From Rheinheimera sp. 1928-s (GTDB lineage Bacteria > Pseudomonadota > Gammaproteobacteria > Enterobacterales > Alteromonadaceae), in assembly GCF_029269265.1 (NCBI RefSeq), contig NZ_JARIXP010000003.1:84008-140883 (forward strand): 56,876 nucleotides of DNA, read 5' to 3'. Numbering within the stretch: position 1 is the first letter of the stretch; every line of letters begins with the position of its first letter. Below the pieces are notes generated by a model that saw only the letters and a program-made list of their open reading frames with translations, was not told where the DNA came from and searched no databases. The position numbers and the translations under genes are program-made. Of this stretch, positions 26,795-36,151 are shown one piece after another.

Positions 26795-27730
26795 ATGACC
26801 ACCCCAACTAAAGACTTTATTTATCACATTGGCACTGTAGGCACGCCTTGGGGCGACACTGAAAAACAACAGTGGCTGAGCGAGCAACAAATTAAACGCA
26901 GCTACGAAGACGAAGTAGTGAAACCGCTCCTTCAGCATTTACCTGATACAGCTGAACTGGTTAGCTACGGCAAGCTGGATTACCGCAGTTTTGATTTACC
27001 TTTGTATGAGCTGTTTGCTGTGCGCAGCAAAAACTGGCAAGAAGGTAATCCGATAGTGCTGATCACTGGCGGTGTGCATGGGTATGAAACCAGTGGGGTA
27101 CAAGGCGCGCTTAAGTTTGTTAAAGAAGAGTTCAGCCGTTACAGCGACAAGGTGAACCTGCTGGTTTTGCCTTGTATCAGTCCATGGGGTTATGAAACCA
27201 TCAATCGCTGGAATCCAAAAGCAGTAGACCCTAACCGTTCCTTTGGCGCTGAAAGTCAGTCTGATGAAGCAACAAAAGCTATGGCTTTTGTACGTCAGCA
27301 CTCAGGCGAAGTGTTAGTGCATATCGACCTGCATGAAACTACCGACTCAGACAACAGCGAATTTCGTCCGGCCAAAGCGGCCCGAGATGGCACTGTGAAC
27401 ACCAACTGGAATATTCCAGACGGATTTTATCTGGTGGGAGATACGGCTAAACCAGAAGCTGGTTTTCAGCGCGCTATTATCGAAGCAGTGCAGAAAGTTA
27501 CTCATATCGCTGAAGCCGATGAAAATGGCTGCCTGATTGGCGAAAAACTATCCCAATTTGGCGTAGTGAATTACCCAAAACGTTCACTGGGACTTTGTGG
27601 CGGTATGACAGATGCCAAATTTGTCACCACCACTGAAGTCTATCCGGATAGCCCAAAAGCCAGCCCACAGCAATGCAATGCTGCTCAGGTTGCGGTGATT
27701 TGTGCAGGCGTGGATTACGCTTTAGCTTGA
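26795..27730 (+). CDS. M14-family zinc carboxypeptidase/AspA-like hydrolase
   Basis: The product has 311 residues. ITGGVHGYETSG supplies the His and Glu zinc ligands, DPNRSFG the substrate-arginine segment, and VHIDLHETTD the third zinc His. This matches the succinylglutamate desuccinylase/carboxypeptidase branch of M14. No signal peptide is present. Substrate is unknown. It starts 33 bases after the DsbA-like gene, so the two may form an operon. Confidence 0.82.
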   Translation: MTTPTKDFIYHIGTVGTPWGDTEKQQWLSEQQIKRSYEDEVVKPLLQHLPDTAELVSYGKLDYRSFDLPLYELFAVRSKNWQEGNPIVLITGGVHGYETSGVQGALKFVKEEFSRYSDKVNLLVLPCISPWGYETINRWNPKAVDPNRSFGAESQSDEATKAMAFVRQHSGEVLVHIDLHETTDSDNSEFRPAKAARDGTVNTNWNIPDGFYLVGDTAKPEAGFQRAIIEAVQKVTHIAEADENGCLIGEKLSQFGVVNYPKRSLGLCGGMTDAKFVTTTEVYPDSPKASPQQCNAAQVAVICAGVDYALA

Positions 27731-27738
27731 TAAGTAAA

Positions 27739-27809
27739 GGGTCAGAGTTTTAACTCTGACCCTCTCATCTTTAGCTTATTCAGGTATCAGATCAGAGCCA
27801 AGGCTCTGA
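27739..27809. repeat. Two GGTCAGAG-type hairpins between convergent genes
   Basis: The first is a near-perfect palindrome (27739-27749 with 27752-27762). The second has an 8-bp stem (27792-27799 with 27802-27809). Both share the TCAGAG/CTCTGA core with the hairpin at 22985. They lie between the M14 gene and the receptor gene and could terminate both. Confidence 0.6.
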
Positions 27810-27815
27810 CCCTGC

Positions 27816-29951
27816 TTAGAAAGAGTAAGTTGCGCCTAAAGTGAAGTTACGTGGTGTGCCGTAGCCGTATTGATCAAAGAAACCAATCTGGCTGTAGTAA
27901 GTTTCGTCAAACAGGTTGTCGACGTTAAACTGCACAGAAAACTGCTCTGTCACATCATAACGCGCCATCAAACTGACCAGGCTATAAGAGTCCTGTCGCA
28001 GTATCTTTGGTGCTGTACCACTGTATTGCTCATCTTCCCAGCTGATACCACCACCAATCACTAAACCTTCTAACTCATTCACAAAGTCATAAGTCGTAAA
28101 CAGGTTCAGCTTTTTACGAGGATGATCAGTGTTCACTTCAACACCAGCAGCATCTTCAGCTTTAAACTGAGAATAACCAGCTGAGATATTCCAGCTATCT
28201 GTTAACCGGCCTATCAACTCCACTTCAAAGCCTTTACTTTCCACACCTTGAGCAGCTCGGTACATAGTTTCCAGAGGTCGACCATCCACTTGCGGGAAAG
28301 TGCCAATTGGCTGAGCCAGATTGTCTTGATCCACTTTAAATACAGCTACCGCAGTTTGTACTGCGCCATCAAGGAAGGAGCTTTTTAAACCCAATTCAGT
28401 GTTTGTGCCTTCCAGCGGATCAATAAAAGCACCTGAAGCTACACGGGCATTTTGCGGTTTAAAGATCTCGGTCTGACTGATATAGGCATTGTGGTTTGCA
28501 CTCAGTTGGTACATTAAACCAGCGTAAGGAACAAATACGCTGTCATCACCGAAGTTCTCTGGCACACCGTAGTTAACCCCTGTACGTTCCCACTTCGATA
28601 AACGACCACCAGCAATCAGTTTTAAATCGTCAGTCAGAGAAAAACGGGTTGCTGCATAGTAACCATCCTGCTCTGTCTCTAAATCGACGGCTACTGCACT
28701 GGTCGTTGACCAGACAGGTTCAGAGTAACTTTTGCCATTCCACTGATAGAAATTACCTACTGAAGTATCAGCCGAAAGCACTCCAAAAGTAACAGTTTCA
28801 GCTTCCTGCTTACTGTTTAATACTCCTACAACGAACTCATGGCTCTGACCTAAAAGCTGGTAATCACCTTTTAACTGCAGATCCAGGCTGTCTTGTTCAC
28901 TGGTGCCTGAGCTTTTGTAAGGCCATGGCGACAAACCTAAACCAGTTTCTTTGTCTGGTGAGCCAACCAAGTAAAGTAATTGTGTGTCCGCAGTATTTTT
29001 AGTGCTGTTGAAACTCACTTTCGCCTGCCAACCATTCGCAAAGTTATGCACCAGATTAACGAAGGTATTTTCGTTGGTGGATGCCCAATACGTCCAATCG
29101 GCAGCAGAAGTGATATTTCTGTCCCAGTTGGTTGCAGTGCCATCACTAAACCACGCAGCTAAACCACCCCAGGTTGAACCTTTAGGGTCATTATCCTGAT
29201 AACTGCTACCAAAACTGACAGAAGTATTGTCTGTTAAATCAGCATCGACTACGCCATAAAGAACAGTTTTATCGTCTTCAGGAATGTCCATAAAGCTATC
29301 GCCAACTTCCTTCTTTGCAACAAAACGTACGCGTAAATCGCCTTCTGCATCTAAGCCCGTAGAAAGATCCGCCGTAATAAATCTGTTATTCCAACGGCCA
29401 ATGCCTGCATTGACATAGCCTGTCAGCTCAGCTGAATCAGCATGTTTGCGTACTAAGTTAATAGAAGCGGAAGGATCACCAGCACCAGTCAGTAAACCCG
29501 TAGCGCCACGCACCACTTCAATACGCTCATAAATCGACACGTCAGTAATAGTTTCACCTGAGTCGCCAGCCAAACTCCAGGCTAAAGGCACGCCATCAAT
29601 TTGATATTTATCTATATCAAAACCACGGGCACTGAATGTATTGCGAGTAGTATCAAGCTGCTTTGCTGACACACCAACAGTCTGGCTAATCACTTCATTA
29701 ATACCGCTGAACCCCTGGTCGATAATACGTTGTGAGGTAATCACGCTGACGGACTGAGGGGTTTCAAACAAAGACAAACCTAAACCTGTAGCCGTATCAA
29801 TATTTTCATTGACCGTGTAGTGGCCCTTGACTGTTATTTTTTCAATGTCTTTTTCGGCTTTTTCATCTGCGGCATGCACCACAGTTACCATACAAGCCAA
29901 TTGCACTGCCAATACCACTGGCAACTTTCTGAATTTCTGTTGTAACGCCAT
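27816..29951 (-). CDS. TonB-dependent siderophore receptor
   Basis: The product is 711 residues from the ATG at 29951, with GGGGGTG just upstream; a TTG at 29963 is less likely. A signal peptide ends near VVHAAD. The plug domain shows FETPQSVSVITSQRI and NTFSARGFDIDKYQIDGVPL, close to FhuE/PupB-type ferric siderophore receptors. A 22-strand barrel follows and ends in FTLGATYSF. A partial Fur box lies upstream. The exact siderophore is not readable. Confidence 0.9.
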   Translation of the reverse strand: MALQQKFRKLPVVLAVQLACMVTVVHAADEKAEKDIEKITVKGHYTVNENIDTATGLGLSLFETPQSVSVITSQRIIDQGFSGINEVISQTVGVSAKQLDTTRNTFSARGFDIDKYQIDGVPLAWSLAGDSGETITDVSIYERIEVVRGATGLLTGAGDPSASINLVRKHADSAELTGYVNAGIGRWNNRFITADLSTGLDAEGDLRVRFVAKKEVGDSFMDIPEDDKTVLYGVVDADLTDNTSVSFGSSYQDNDPKGSTWGGLAAWFSDGTATNWDRNITSAADWTYWASTNENTFVNLVHNFANGWQAKVSFNSTKNTADTQLLYLVGSPDKETGLGLSPWPYKSSGTSEQDSLDLQLKGDYQLLGQSHEFVVGVLNSKQEAETVTFGVLSADTSVGNFYQWNGKSYSEPVWSTTSAVAVDLETEQDGYYAATRFSLTDDLKLIAGGRLSKWERTGVNYGVPENFGDDSVFVPYAGLMYQLSANHNAYISQTEIFKPQNARVASGAFIDPLEGTNTELGLKSSFLDGAVQTAVAVFKVDQDNLAQPIGTFPQVDGRPLETMYRAAQGVESKGFEVELIGRLTDSWNISAGYSQFKAEDAAGVEVNTDHPRKKLNLFTTYDFVNELEGLVIGGGISWEDEQYSGTAPKILRQDSYSLVSLMARYDVTEQFSVQFNVDNLFDETYYSQIGFFDQYGYGTPRNFTLGATYSF

Positions 29952-29985
29952 GATCACCCCCAATAAAGTTGGGCGAATAATACAC

Positions 29986-30003
29986 TAATACGAATCGTTA
30001 TCA
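29986..30003 (-). promoter_or_regulatory. Candidate Fur box
   Basis: On the - strand TGATAACGATTCGTATTA matches the Fur consensus in its outer half-sites (about 12 of 19 positions), 35 bp before the receptor start. The match is partial. Confidence 0.5.
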
Positions 30004-30106
30004 ACTAGATTAAGATAAACAGCGGAGCTATACGACGAGCTAATGTAAGTGGTTTCAAGTCTATAACCTACTGATAACAAAACAGCTGTGTTTCACAACG
30101 AAATCA

Positions 30107-30445
30107 TTAGTCCCGCGTCAGCACTTCCAGCAATTCAATTTCAAAAATCAGATTTGAGTGTGGTGGGATCATAGTGCCAATCTGGCGTTCGCCATACGCT
30201 AAATGGGCAGGCACCCATAATTTACGTTTGCCACCCACCTGCATGCCTTTTAAACCTAAAATCCAGCCCTGGATCACTCTGTTGTTGCTTAAAATACACT
30301 GAAAAGCTTCGTCTCTTTTATAGGACGAATCAAACTCTGTACCATCTTCCAGCCAGCCACGATAATGGGCAGTGATCAAAGCGCCACGTTCAGCCGCTTT
30401 GCCCTGACCTGTGACAAGGTCTTCTATTGTTAATTCTGCGCTCAT
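30107..30445 (-). CDS. FKBP-type peptidyl-prolyl isomerase
   Basis: The product is 112 residues from the ATG at 30445 (a GTG lies 6 bases upstream). One FKBP domain: ITAHYRGWLEDGTEFDSSYKR, then RVIQGWILGLKGMQVGGKRKL and PPHSNLIFEIELLEVL. No signal peptide, so a cytoplasmic prolyl isomerase with a small canonical size. Confidence 0.9.
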   Translation of the reverse strand: MSAELTIEDLVTGQGKAAERGALITAHYRGWLEDGTEFDSSYKRDEAFQCILSNNRVIQGWILGLKGMQVGGKRKLWVPAHLAYGERQIGTMIPPHSNLIFEIELLEVLTRD

Positions 30446-30543
30446 ATCCACACTGCTCTGTATTTTTTGCGCAGAGTATAGCTCTAAACACCAAGCAGAT
30501 TAAAACCAGAAAAGATCACAGTCTGAAGATGCCAATGCTTCAG

Positions 30544-31824
30544 CTAAGTTTTCACTGGCTTTAGAGCCTTCACCACAGCATCGGCCACATCGGCAATACG
30601 GCACTGTTGTTTCATCGCGCTTTGCTGTAATTGGCGATAGGCTTGCTCTTCGGTCAGTTTTTTGTACTGCATCAATAATAACTTAGCTCTGTCTATCAGC
30701 TTTTGTTCGTCGATAGCCCGGCGAGCATCCGTCAATTCGGTGTGCATTTGGCGAATATGCTGAGCCTGTTCAGACAATAGCTGATAAAAGGACCGGCTGG
30801 GCGCCTGCAAATTTTGCTCAGCCTGGCTTGATGGCAGCACAGAAGCACCATATAAACCCGGCATACTGGGGTCAATCAGTAAGGTTAAACCTGCACTGGC
30901 GGGCAGTTCTGTTAATTCAGTCAACTTGTGCTGATGCTGCTGTAACTGCTGCTGCGCAGCTGCTACTGTGGCTGATGTCAGTTGCTGTAACTCTGAGGTT
31001 AAGCCAGCCTGTAACAGATGCATAGCATCCATGCGTTCAGTGGCAAACTGGTACCACAAATCACTGACCGCAGGCACTGGAGCCGCAGTGCCTGCCAGTT
31101 GCTGCATCATAGTGCGCAGTTGGCGTAGTTGTTTTGCTGCTGTCGCGTCTTCAAGCAAATGCCACTGATGTTGCTGCTCCGCTGTAGCAAATTCCAGAAA
31201 AACAGCAGCGCTGTGTTGCTGCGCCTGTTGCAGTAATAATAAACGCTCGGCCAGCTCTGTGGTCAACTGACCCGAAGCTAAGCCCATAGCACCCCAGGCT
31301 CTTTCTTGTCCGGCATATTCTTTGGTTTGCAGTAAGTTAAATAAGGCGACCAAAAAACGGGTAATGCCAGCGTCACAAGCTAAATCGGCCGACTCCAGGA
31401 CCACGGCAAGCCAGGCGGCAATTAAGCGACTATAAGCTTCAGTGGCCTGCAACGGCGTTATTTTTTGCAGTTGCACTTGCTCACGCAGTCCAGCCAAATG
31501 ATCAACGCCCTGCAAAGCTAGAGAGATACCACTGAGTAAACGACTGCTATGACAAGGTTCAGCCCCTTGCAGGTATTGTTTGTTTAATGCGGTGCGCAGT
31601 TGCTGCTCGGCCTGAACACTTTGCAGCAACTGCTGTTGGCGCTGTTTTGCAAATAGCTCACAACCTGAGGCCAGAAAAATATTGCTAATACCGCGCTCAC
31701 GCTGCAGTTGATGCACCAGCTCGCTGATGCTGGTGACCAGTAAACAGCTGGTTGAAAGCTGCTGCAGCGCTTTTATTTCGGCTTGTTTAGCGGCCAGCAG
31801 AAAGAGTGCCGTTGGATGATTCAT
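30544..31824 (-). CDS. nasR: Nitrate/nitrite-sensing NIT-ANTAR antitermination regulator (NasR type)
   Basis: The product has 426 residues. The N-terminal helical NIT domain (~35-280) contains LVHQLQRERGISNIFLASG, the usual nitrate-sensor start. The C-terminal ANTAR domain (~365-422) has RAIDEQKLIDRAKLLLM and AYRQLQQSAM. In Klebsiella, NasR binds nitrate or nitrite and prevents termination in leader RNA. It is divergent from the nirC-type operon, whose leader carries the expected terminator. Confidence 0.88.
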   Translation of the reverse strand: MNHPTALFLLAAKQAEIKALQQLSTSCLLVTSISELVHQLQRERGISNIFLASGCELFAKQRQQQLLQSVQAEQQLRTALNKQYLQGAEPCHSSRLLSGISLALQGVDHLAGLREQVQLQKITPLQATEAYSRLIAAWLAVVLESADLACDAGITRFLVALFNLLQTKEYAGQERAWGAMGLASGQLTTELAERLLLLQQAQQHSAAVFLEFATAEQQHQWHLLEDATAAKQLRQLRTMMQQLAGTAAPVPAVSDLWYQFATERMDAMHLLQAGLTSELQQLTSATVAAAQQQLQQHQHKLTELTELPASAGLTLLIDPSMPGLYGASVLPSSQAEQNLQAPSRSFYQLLSEQAQHIRQMHTELTDARRAIDEQKLIDRAKLLLMQYKKLTEEQAYRQLQQSAMKQQCRIADVADAVVKALKPVKT

Positions 31825-32101
31825 GGATCACTCACAGAGCTTTACATTGCTAAACTCTAGCAATGGTTATTCCACGCGTTCAGCAACGGCTGCCAGAGCG
31901 CGTTAATGCTGGATTGTCAGAAAAAATCGGTATTTTCGCCGTGAAGCACAAAGCAGCAATGCCCTGTAACGGTGCAGAAAACGCACAACAATGGCACCTT
32001 GCACTGACAGTCCTCCAAAATCAGTTTTACGAAAACTAAACAAAATCAATGTATTGATATAAAAGCATCAGCTGGCATTAAAGTTGCTCTGTTAAAAAGG
32101 C

Positions 32102-32201
32102 GGAGGTGGGAAACACCTCCCTGCATACAAAAATGATATTCAGGACAAAGGCGTCCCGTGATCTTCTGGCAACAGAATGATCCGGACGCCTTTTTTGTTT
32201 T
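32102..32201 (+). promoter_or_regulatory. Leader hairpin and terminator, candidate NasR antitermination site
   Basis: An upstream hairpin (GGAGGTG 32102-32108 with 32114-32120) is followed by a long hairpin. Its base is AAAGGCGTCC (32147-32156) with GGACGCCTTT (32184-32193), then TTTTGTTTTT. This is an intrinsic terminator 50 bp upstream of the transporter start, so transcription must pass it. The arrangement fits ANTAR antitermination. I could not confirm the canonical hexaloop A1/G4 motif. The rest of 31825-32101 shows no gene. Confidence 0.75.
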
Positions 32202-32254
32202 TAAAAAAACAGCACCTGAACAAACTAATAGCAACAACAGGAAGAGGTGAACCT

Positions 32255-33109
32255 ATGGCTTATTTAGTTCCAGCCGAGTTTGTGACCAAAATGGTCGATG
32301 CCGGCGAATCCAAAATATTTATGTCTACACGGGATACATTGATCCGCTCTTATATGGCGGGCGCTATTCTGGCTTTAGCTGCAGTTTTTGCTGTGACAGT
32401 AGCGGTGCAAACTGGTTCCTTTTTAGTAGGTTCTATGCTGTTCCCCGTCGGTTTTATTATGTTGTATCTGATGGGGTTCGACTTACTGACAGGCGTTTTT
32501 GTATTAACACCGCTGGCCTTGCTGGACCGCCGTCCTGGTGTGACAGTGCAGGGTATACTGCGTAACTGGGGGTTGGTATTCACAGGTAATTTCCTTGGAG
32601 CTTTAACTGTAGCCGCCATGATGGCTTTTGTGCTGACTATGGGTTTCCATCTGGAACCCGACGCAGTGGGGCAAAAACTGGCTGGTGTGGGTGAAGCACG
32701 AACTTTAGGTTATGCCGAACATGGTGTCACAGGCTGGATGACCATATTCCTGCGTGGCATGTTGTGTAACTGGATGGTGTCTATGGGTGTGGTGGGCGCT
32801 ATGATTTCTACCCATGTCAGCGGCAAAGTGATAGCAATGTGGATGCCTATTATGTTGTTCTTTTTTATGGGTTTTGAGCATTCTGTGGTCAATATGTTTC
32901 TGTTTCCTTTTGCCATGATGATGGGCGGTGATTTTTCTGTAATGGATTATCTGATCTGGAACGAAATCCCAACGGTTTTGGGTAACCTGGTCGGTGGTTT
33001 AGCTTTTACCGGTTTAACCTTGTACAGCACCCACTATAAAACTGCCCCCAAACGTACCCTGACGGCTAAAACAGCTGAAAGCCCTGTCGCTACTCTGGCC
33101 AAAGCCTGA
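32255..33109 (+). CDS. nirC: Formate/nitrite transporter family channel (NirC/FocA type)
   Basis: The product is 284 residues from the ATG at 32255, which has GAAGAGGTGA upstream. Six helices of the FNT fold are visible; FLGALTVAAMMAF and NWMVSMGVVGAM fit the conserved helix-3 and helix-5 regions. Position between NasR and the kinase, and opposite nirBD, suggests nitrite import. The stop overlaps the next start (TGATG), so it is an operon with the kinase/phosphatase. Confidence 0.87.
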   Translation: MAYLVPAEFVTKMVDAGESKIFMSTRDTLIRSYMAGAILALAAVFAVTVAVQTGSFLVGSMLFPVGFIMLYLMGFDLLTGVFVLTPLALLDRRPGVTVQGILRNWGLVFTGNFLGALTVAAMMAFVLTMGFHLEPDAVGQKLAGVGEARTLGYAEHGVTGWMTIFLRGMLCNWMVSMGVVGAMISTHVSGKVIAMWMPIMLFFFMGFEHSVVNMFLFPFAMMMGGDFSVMDYLIWNEIPTVLGNLVGGLAFTGLTLYSTHYKTAPKRTLTAKTAESPVATLAKA

Positions 33110-34824
33110 TGATGTTGCCAGGAGCCTCGTTGCAAGTCTCCATAGGCCAGCATTCCACTGCTGGCCGTAAAGCGTTAAATCAGGATTGCTTTGGCGCTTA
33201 TGTTCCCAAAGAACCGGAACTCAGTAGTAAAGGCATAGTGCTGGCGGTAGCCGATGGCATCAGCACCAGCACTGTCAGCCAGATTGCCAGTGAAACCGCA
33301 GTGAAAAGTTTTCTGGATGATTATTACTGCACCAGCGATGCCTGGTCAGTACCTCATGCCGCCATGCAGGTACTCAAAGCCAGCCATAACTGGTTGTATG
33401 CCCAAAGCCGGAATGGCCCTTTTGCATCCGATCCAGACAAGGGTTATGTCTGTACTTTTAGTGCCTTAATCTTAAAACAACGCCATGCCCATTTGCTGCA
33501 TGTCGGCGACAGCCGTATTTATCTGCTGCGCAATCAGCAACTGGAACAACTGACCCGGGACCATCGTGTCTGGCGCGGCAGCAGCAGTTTTTTAAGTCAG
33601 GCACTGGGCGCCGGCGCTGTGCTTGAGCCGGATTATCAAAGCCTGCCTTTGCAACAGGGGGATTTGTTTCTGCTGGCAACAGACGGTTTATTTGAAGTTT
33701 TACCTGCGGCTGAACTCATCAATCTACTGGAAACACAGCAGGATTTAGCACTGCTGGCTTTGCAACTGACTGAAGCTGCTTTAGCAGCAGGCAGTGAAGA
33801 CAATATAACGCTGCAATTGGTGCGTATTGATCAGTTGCCTGCAGAAAGTCACTTGCCCATGTGCCTGGATCAGCAATTGCCTTTACCCCCTTTGCTGCAA
33901 GCAGGCGATACGCTGGATGGCTTGCAAGTGATTAAACCGCTACAACAAAGCAGCCGCAGCCATGTTTATCTGGTGCAGGATACAAGTACAGCGCAGTTGC
34001 AGGTACTGAAAGCTCCTTCAATAGATTTAGCCGAACAGCCGGATTATCTGGAACGGCTGATGCGCGAAGAATGGATAGCCAAAAGAGTTCACAGCAACCA
34101 TGTAGTGCGCCCGGCCAGTATCAACAGGCCACGCACCGCGCTTTATACCTTGTTTGAGTATGTCGAAGGCCAGACGCTAAAACAGTGGCAGTTGGATCAC
34201 CCCAATCCTACATTGGAACAAGTACGAGGCATGATTGAACAGCTGGGTAAAGGGCTGCAGGCTTTGCATCGCAGCGAAATTCTGCATCAGGATATCCGCC
34301 CCGATAACCTGATGGTGACCCCTCAAGGCATAGTTAAAATTATCGACTTTGGTGCTGCACGACTGGCGGGATTACAGACCGATGACGAAGTAGCAGGAGA
34401 TATTCCAGGCACGGCTTTGTATACAGCACCTGAGTACTTTTTAGGTCTGGCTGGTACAGAGCTGTCAGATTTGTATTCGCTGGCAGTGCTCACTTATCAG
34501 CTGCTGTCCGGCCGTTATCCTTATGGCGCTGATGTAGCTCGTGGTAAAAGTGTTAAAGCACAGAAGAAATTGCGTTATCAGTCGGTACTCAGTAAAGACA
34601 GCGAGCTACCAGTCTGGCTGGATCTCACCTTAGAAAAAGCGCTACACCCCGACCCGACTAAACGTTATCAGGCCTTGTCTGAATTTTTATACGACTTACG
34701 CCACCCTAATGCCGAATTTCAAAAACCACTCAGTCTGATTGAGTTGCATCCGCTTTGGTTCTGGCAATGTCTTTGTGTAGTGCAGGCACTGATTATTTTA
34801 TGGTTGATAGCAGCCCGTCATTAA
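33109..34824 (+). CDS. PP2C phosphatase and Ser/Thr kinase fusion
   Basis: The product has 571 residues. Residues ~5-240 form a PP2C phosphatase (VLAVADGIS, LLHVGDSRIYLL, EDNITLQLV). Residues ~265-545 form a protein kinase: the Lys is in LQVLKAPS, the catalytic loop is HQDIRPDN (Arg of HRD replaced by Gln, as in this subfamily), then IIDFGAARL and YTAPEYF. A C-terminal membrane helix (CLCVVQALIILWLIAARH) anchors it. Such fusions occur in assimilatory nitrate/nitrite operons; the target is unknown. Confidence 0.88.
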   Translation: MMLPGASLQVSIGQHSTAGRKALNQDCFGAYVPKEPELSSKGIVLAVADGISTSTVSQIASETAVKSFLDDYYCTSDAWSVPHAAMQVLKASHNWLYAQSRNGPFASDPDKGYVCTFSALILKQRHAHLLHVGDSRIYLLRNQQLEQLTRDHRVWRGSSSFLSQALGAGAVLEPDYQSLPLQQGDLFLLATDGLFEVLPAAELINLLETQQDLALLALQLTEAALAAGSEDNITLQLVRIDQLPAESHLPMCLDQQLPLPPLLQAGDTLDGLQVIKPLQQSSRSHVYLVQDTSTAQLQVLKAPSIDLAEQPDYLERLMREEWIAKRVHSNHVVRPASINRPRTALYTLFEYVEGQTLKQWQLDHPNPTLEQVRGMIEQLGKGLQALHRSEILHQDIRPDNLMVTPQGIVKIIDFGAARLAGLQTDDEVAGDIPGTALYTAPEYFLGLAGTELSDLYSLAVLTYQLLSGRYPYGADVARGKSVKAQKKLRYQSVLSKDSELPVWLDLTLEKALHPDPTKRYQALSEFLYDLRHPNAEFQKPLSLIELHPLWFWQCLCVVQALIILWLIAARH

Positions 34825-34845
34825 ACAGGCTGCTTTCTGATTGTT

Positions 34846-36054
34846 TTAATACTTCGCCAGCCACTGTAACCAGAACTTACTGGTGTCTGTGTGTAATGAA
34901 TTCGCCTGATAATCGGCATATTTCAACAATACAGCATGCTGAGCATTCAGGTTGTAACTCAGTTGTAAGTCCAGCTCTTTGCCGTAATCTGCTTCGCCCT
35001 CCGCAGCATCCAGCCAGTGATAAAAGGCTATCAGCTCCAACTGGTCCAGTTTATAACCCAGCTTCAGGTATTTATCTTCAATGCCATTGGCAGGTGTAGT
35101 CAGAAACTTATCGGCAAAACCCTGGAATTTATGCAAAGTAGCGAGCGGTGTGGCAAAACCAATGCCGTTACCAGAACCAGTATCGGAACCTAAAACTTCA
35201 ACCCCAGCCCCGCTTTGCCAGGCTCCGAGCCAAAAGTTGGCTTCCACAGTCCAGTAATCTGCATCATACGAATTTGGATTATCGCCTGCTTCCTGCTGGC
35301 GGGCGTAAGAGCCATAAAGTTGATAACGGCTGCTTTGGGATAAAACCTGACTGTACTGATAATCCAGCCCTATGGTTTGATTAGAGACTAAAGGCGCGTC
35401 TTCGAATTCCATTTGGTACACAAAAGCACCGAGCTGGTGATTAGAGTTAGGCTGATACCGTAAATCCAGTAAGTGTAAATCCGAACTCCAGTCGCCTTGT
35501 GAGCTTTTACTGCCAAACACCCGGTTCACTTTGCTGCTGTAGCTGTAATCCAACTTCAGGTTCGGCGACACACTGGCCTGATATCGTACAGCATCAAAAG
35601 TCTGCTCATTCTGCCGCCAGCCAACACCACCAACAAAACGTTCATTGGCCAAGTTAATACGCTGACGGCCAATTTTTAAGCTCTGGCTGTCGCTTTGATA
35701 CTGTACAAAAGCCTGGTTTAAATCAGCACCAGCAGGGTCGGCCACAACCGGATAAGCCGTTTTTCCATTGATACTGTCGTTGTAATTTTTATCACCTAAA
35801 GCCGCCACATAATCAAATTCGCCACCAGCCGACCAACCATGGCTGAACTTCTGTGTCAGGCTAAAACGAGATAATAAAGTGCTGGCCAAAGCGTTTTCGG
35901 CAAGCCCCTGCTGGTCCACAGTTTCTAACCGATAACGGAATAACATCTTTAGCTCTGGGGCGGCTAAGGCGACGGAAGCAGCATCAGCAGAACTGACTGA
36001 AACTGAAGTACAAGCGGCCATTACAGCCAGAGCGGGTAAAGAGTAATAGCGCAT
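34846..36054 (-). CDS. Outer-membrane porin of the alginate-export (AlgE-like) family
   Basis: The product is 402 residues from the ATG at 36054 (AAGGAATCC upstream). The signal peptide ends near SSADAAS. The barrel starts with LKMLFRYRLETVDQQG and carries SDSQSLKIGRQRINLANERF, which resembles the Alginate_exp family. It follows cobA on the same strand, so it may serve nitrite or another anion. Substrate is inferred from context. Confidence 0.78.
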   Translation of the reverse strand: MRYYSLPALAVMAACTSVSVSSADAASVALAAPELKMLFRYRLETVDQQGLAENALASTLLSRFSLTQKFSHGWSAGGEFDYVAALGDKNYNDSINGKTAYPVVADPAGADLNQAFVQYQSDSQSLKIGRQRINLANERFVGGVGWRQNEQTFDAVRYQASVSPNLKLDYSYSSKVNRVFGSKSSQGDWSSDLHLLDLRYQPNSNHQLGAFVYQMEFEDAPLVSNQTIGLDYQYSQVLSQSSRYQLYGSYARQQEAGDNPNSYDADYWTVEANFWLGAWQSGAGVEVLGSDTGSGNGIGFATPLATLHKFQGFADKFLTTPANGIEDKYLKLGYKLDQLELIAFYHWLDAAEGEADYGKELDLQLSYNLNAQHAVLLKYADYQANSLHTDTSKFWLQWLAKY

Positions 36055-36151
36055 AAGGATTCCTTCTGTTGAGGTTAATTTTTGGCAAAGCTTCGCCAAC
36101 TGGCACTTTTAAGCAGCCAGAAAGCAAAACAAATGGGGTTTAACGGCTTAG

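Noticed and set aside
31991-32005. TGGCAC...TTGC resembling a sigma-54 promoter before the nirC-type gene
   Set aside because: The spacing between the GG and GC elements is too short for a -24/-12 promoter.
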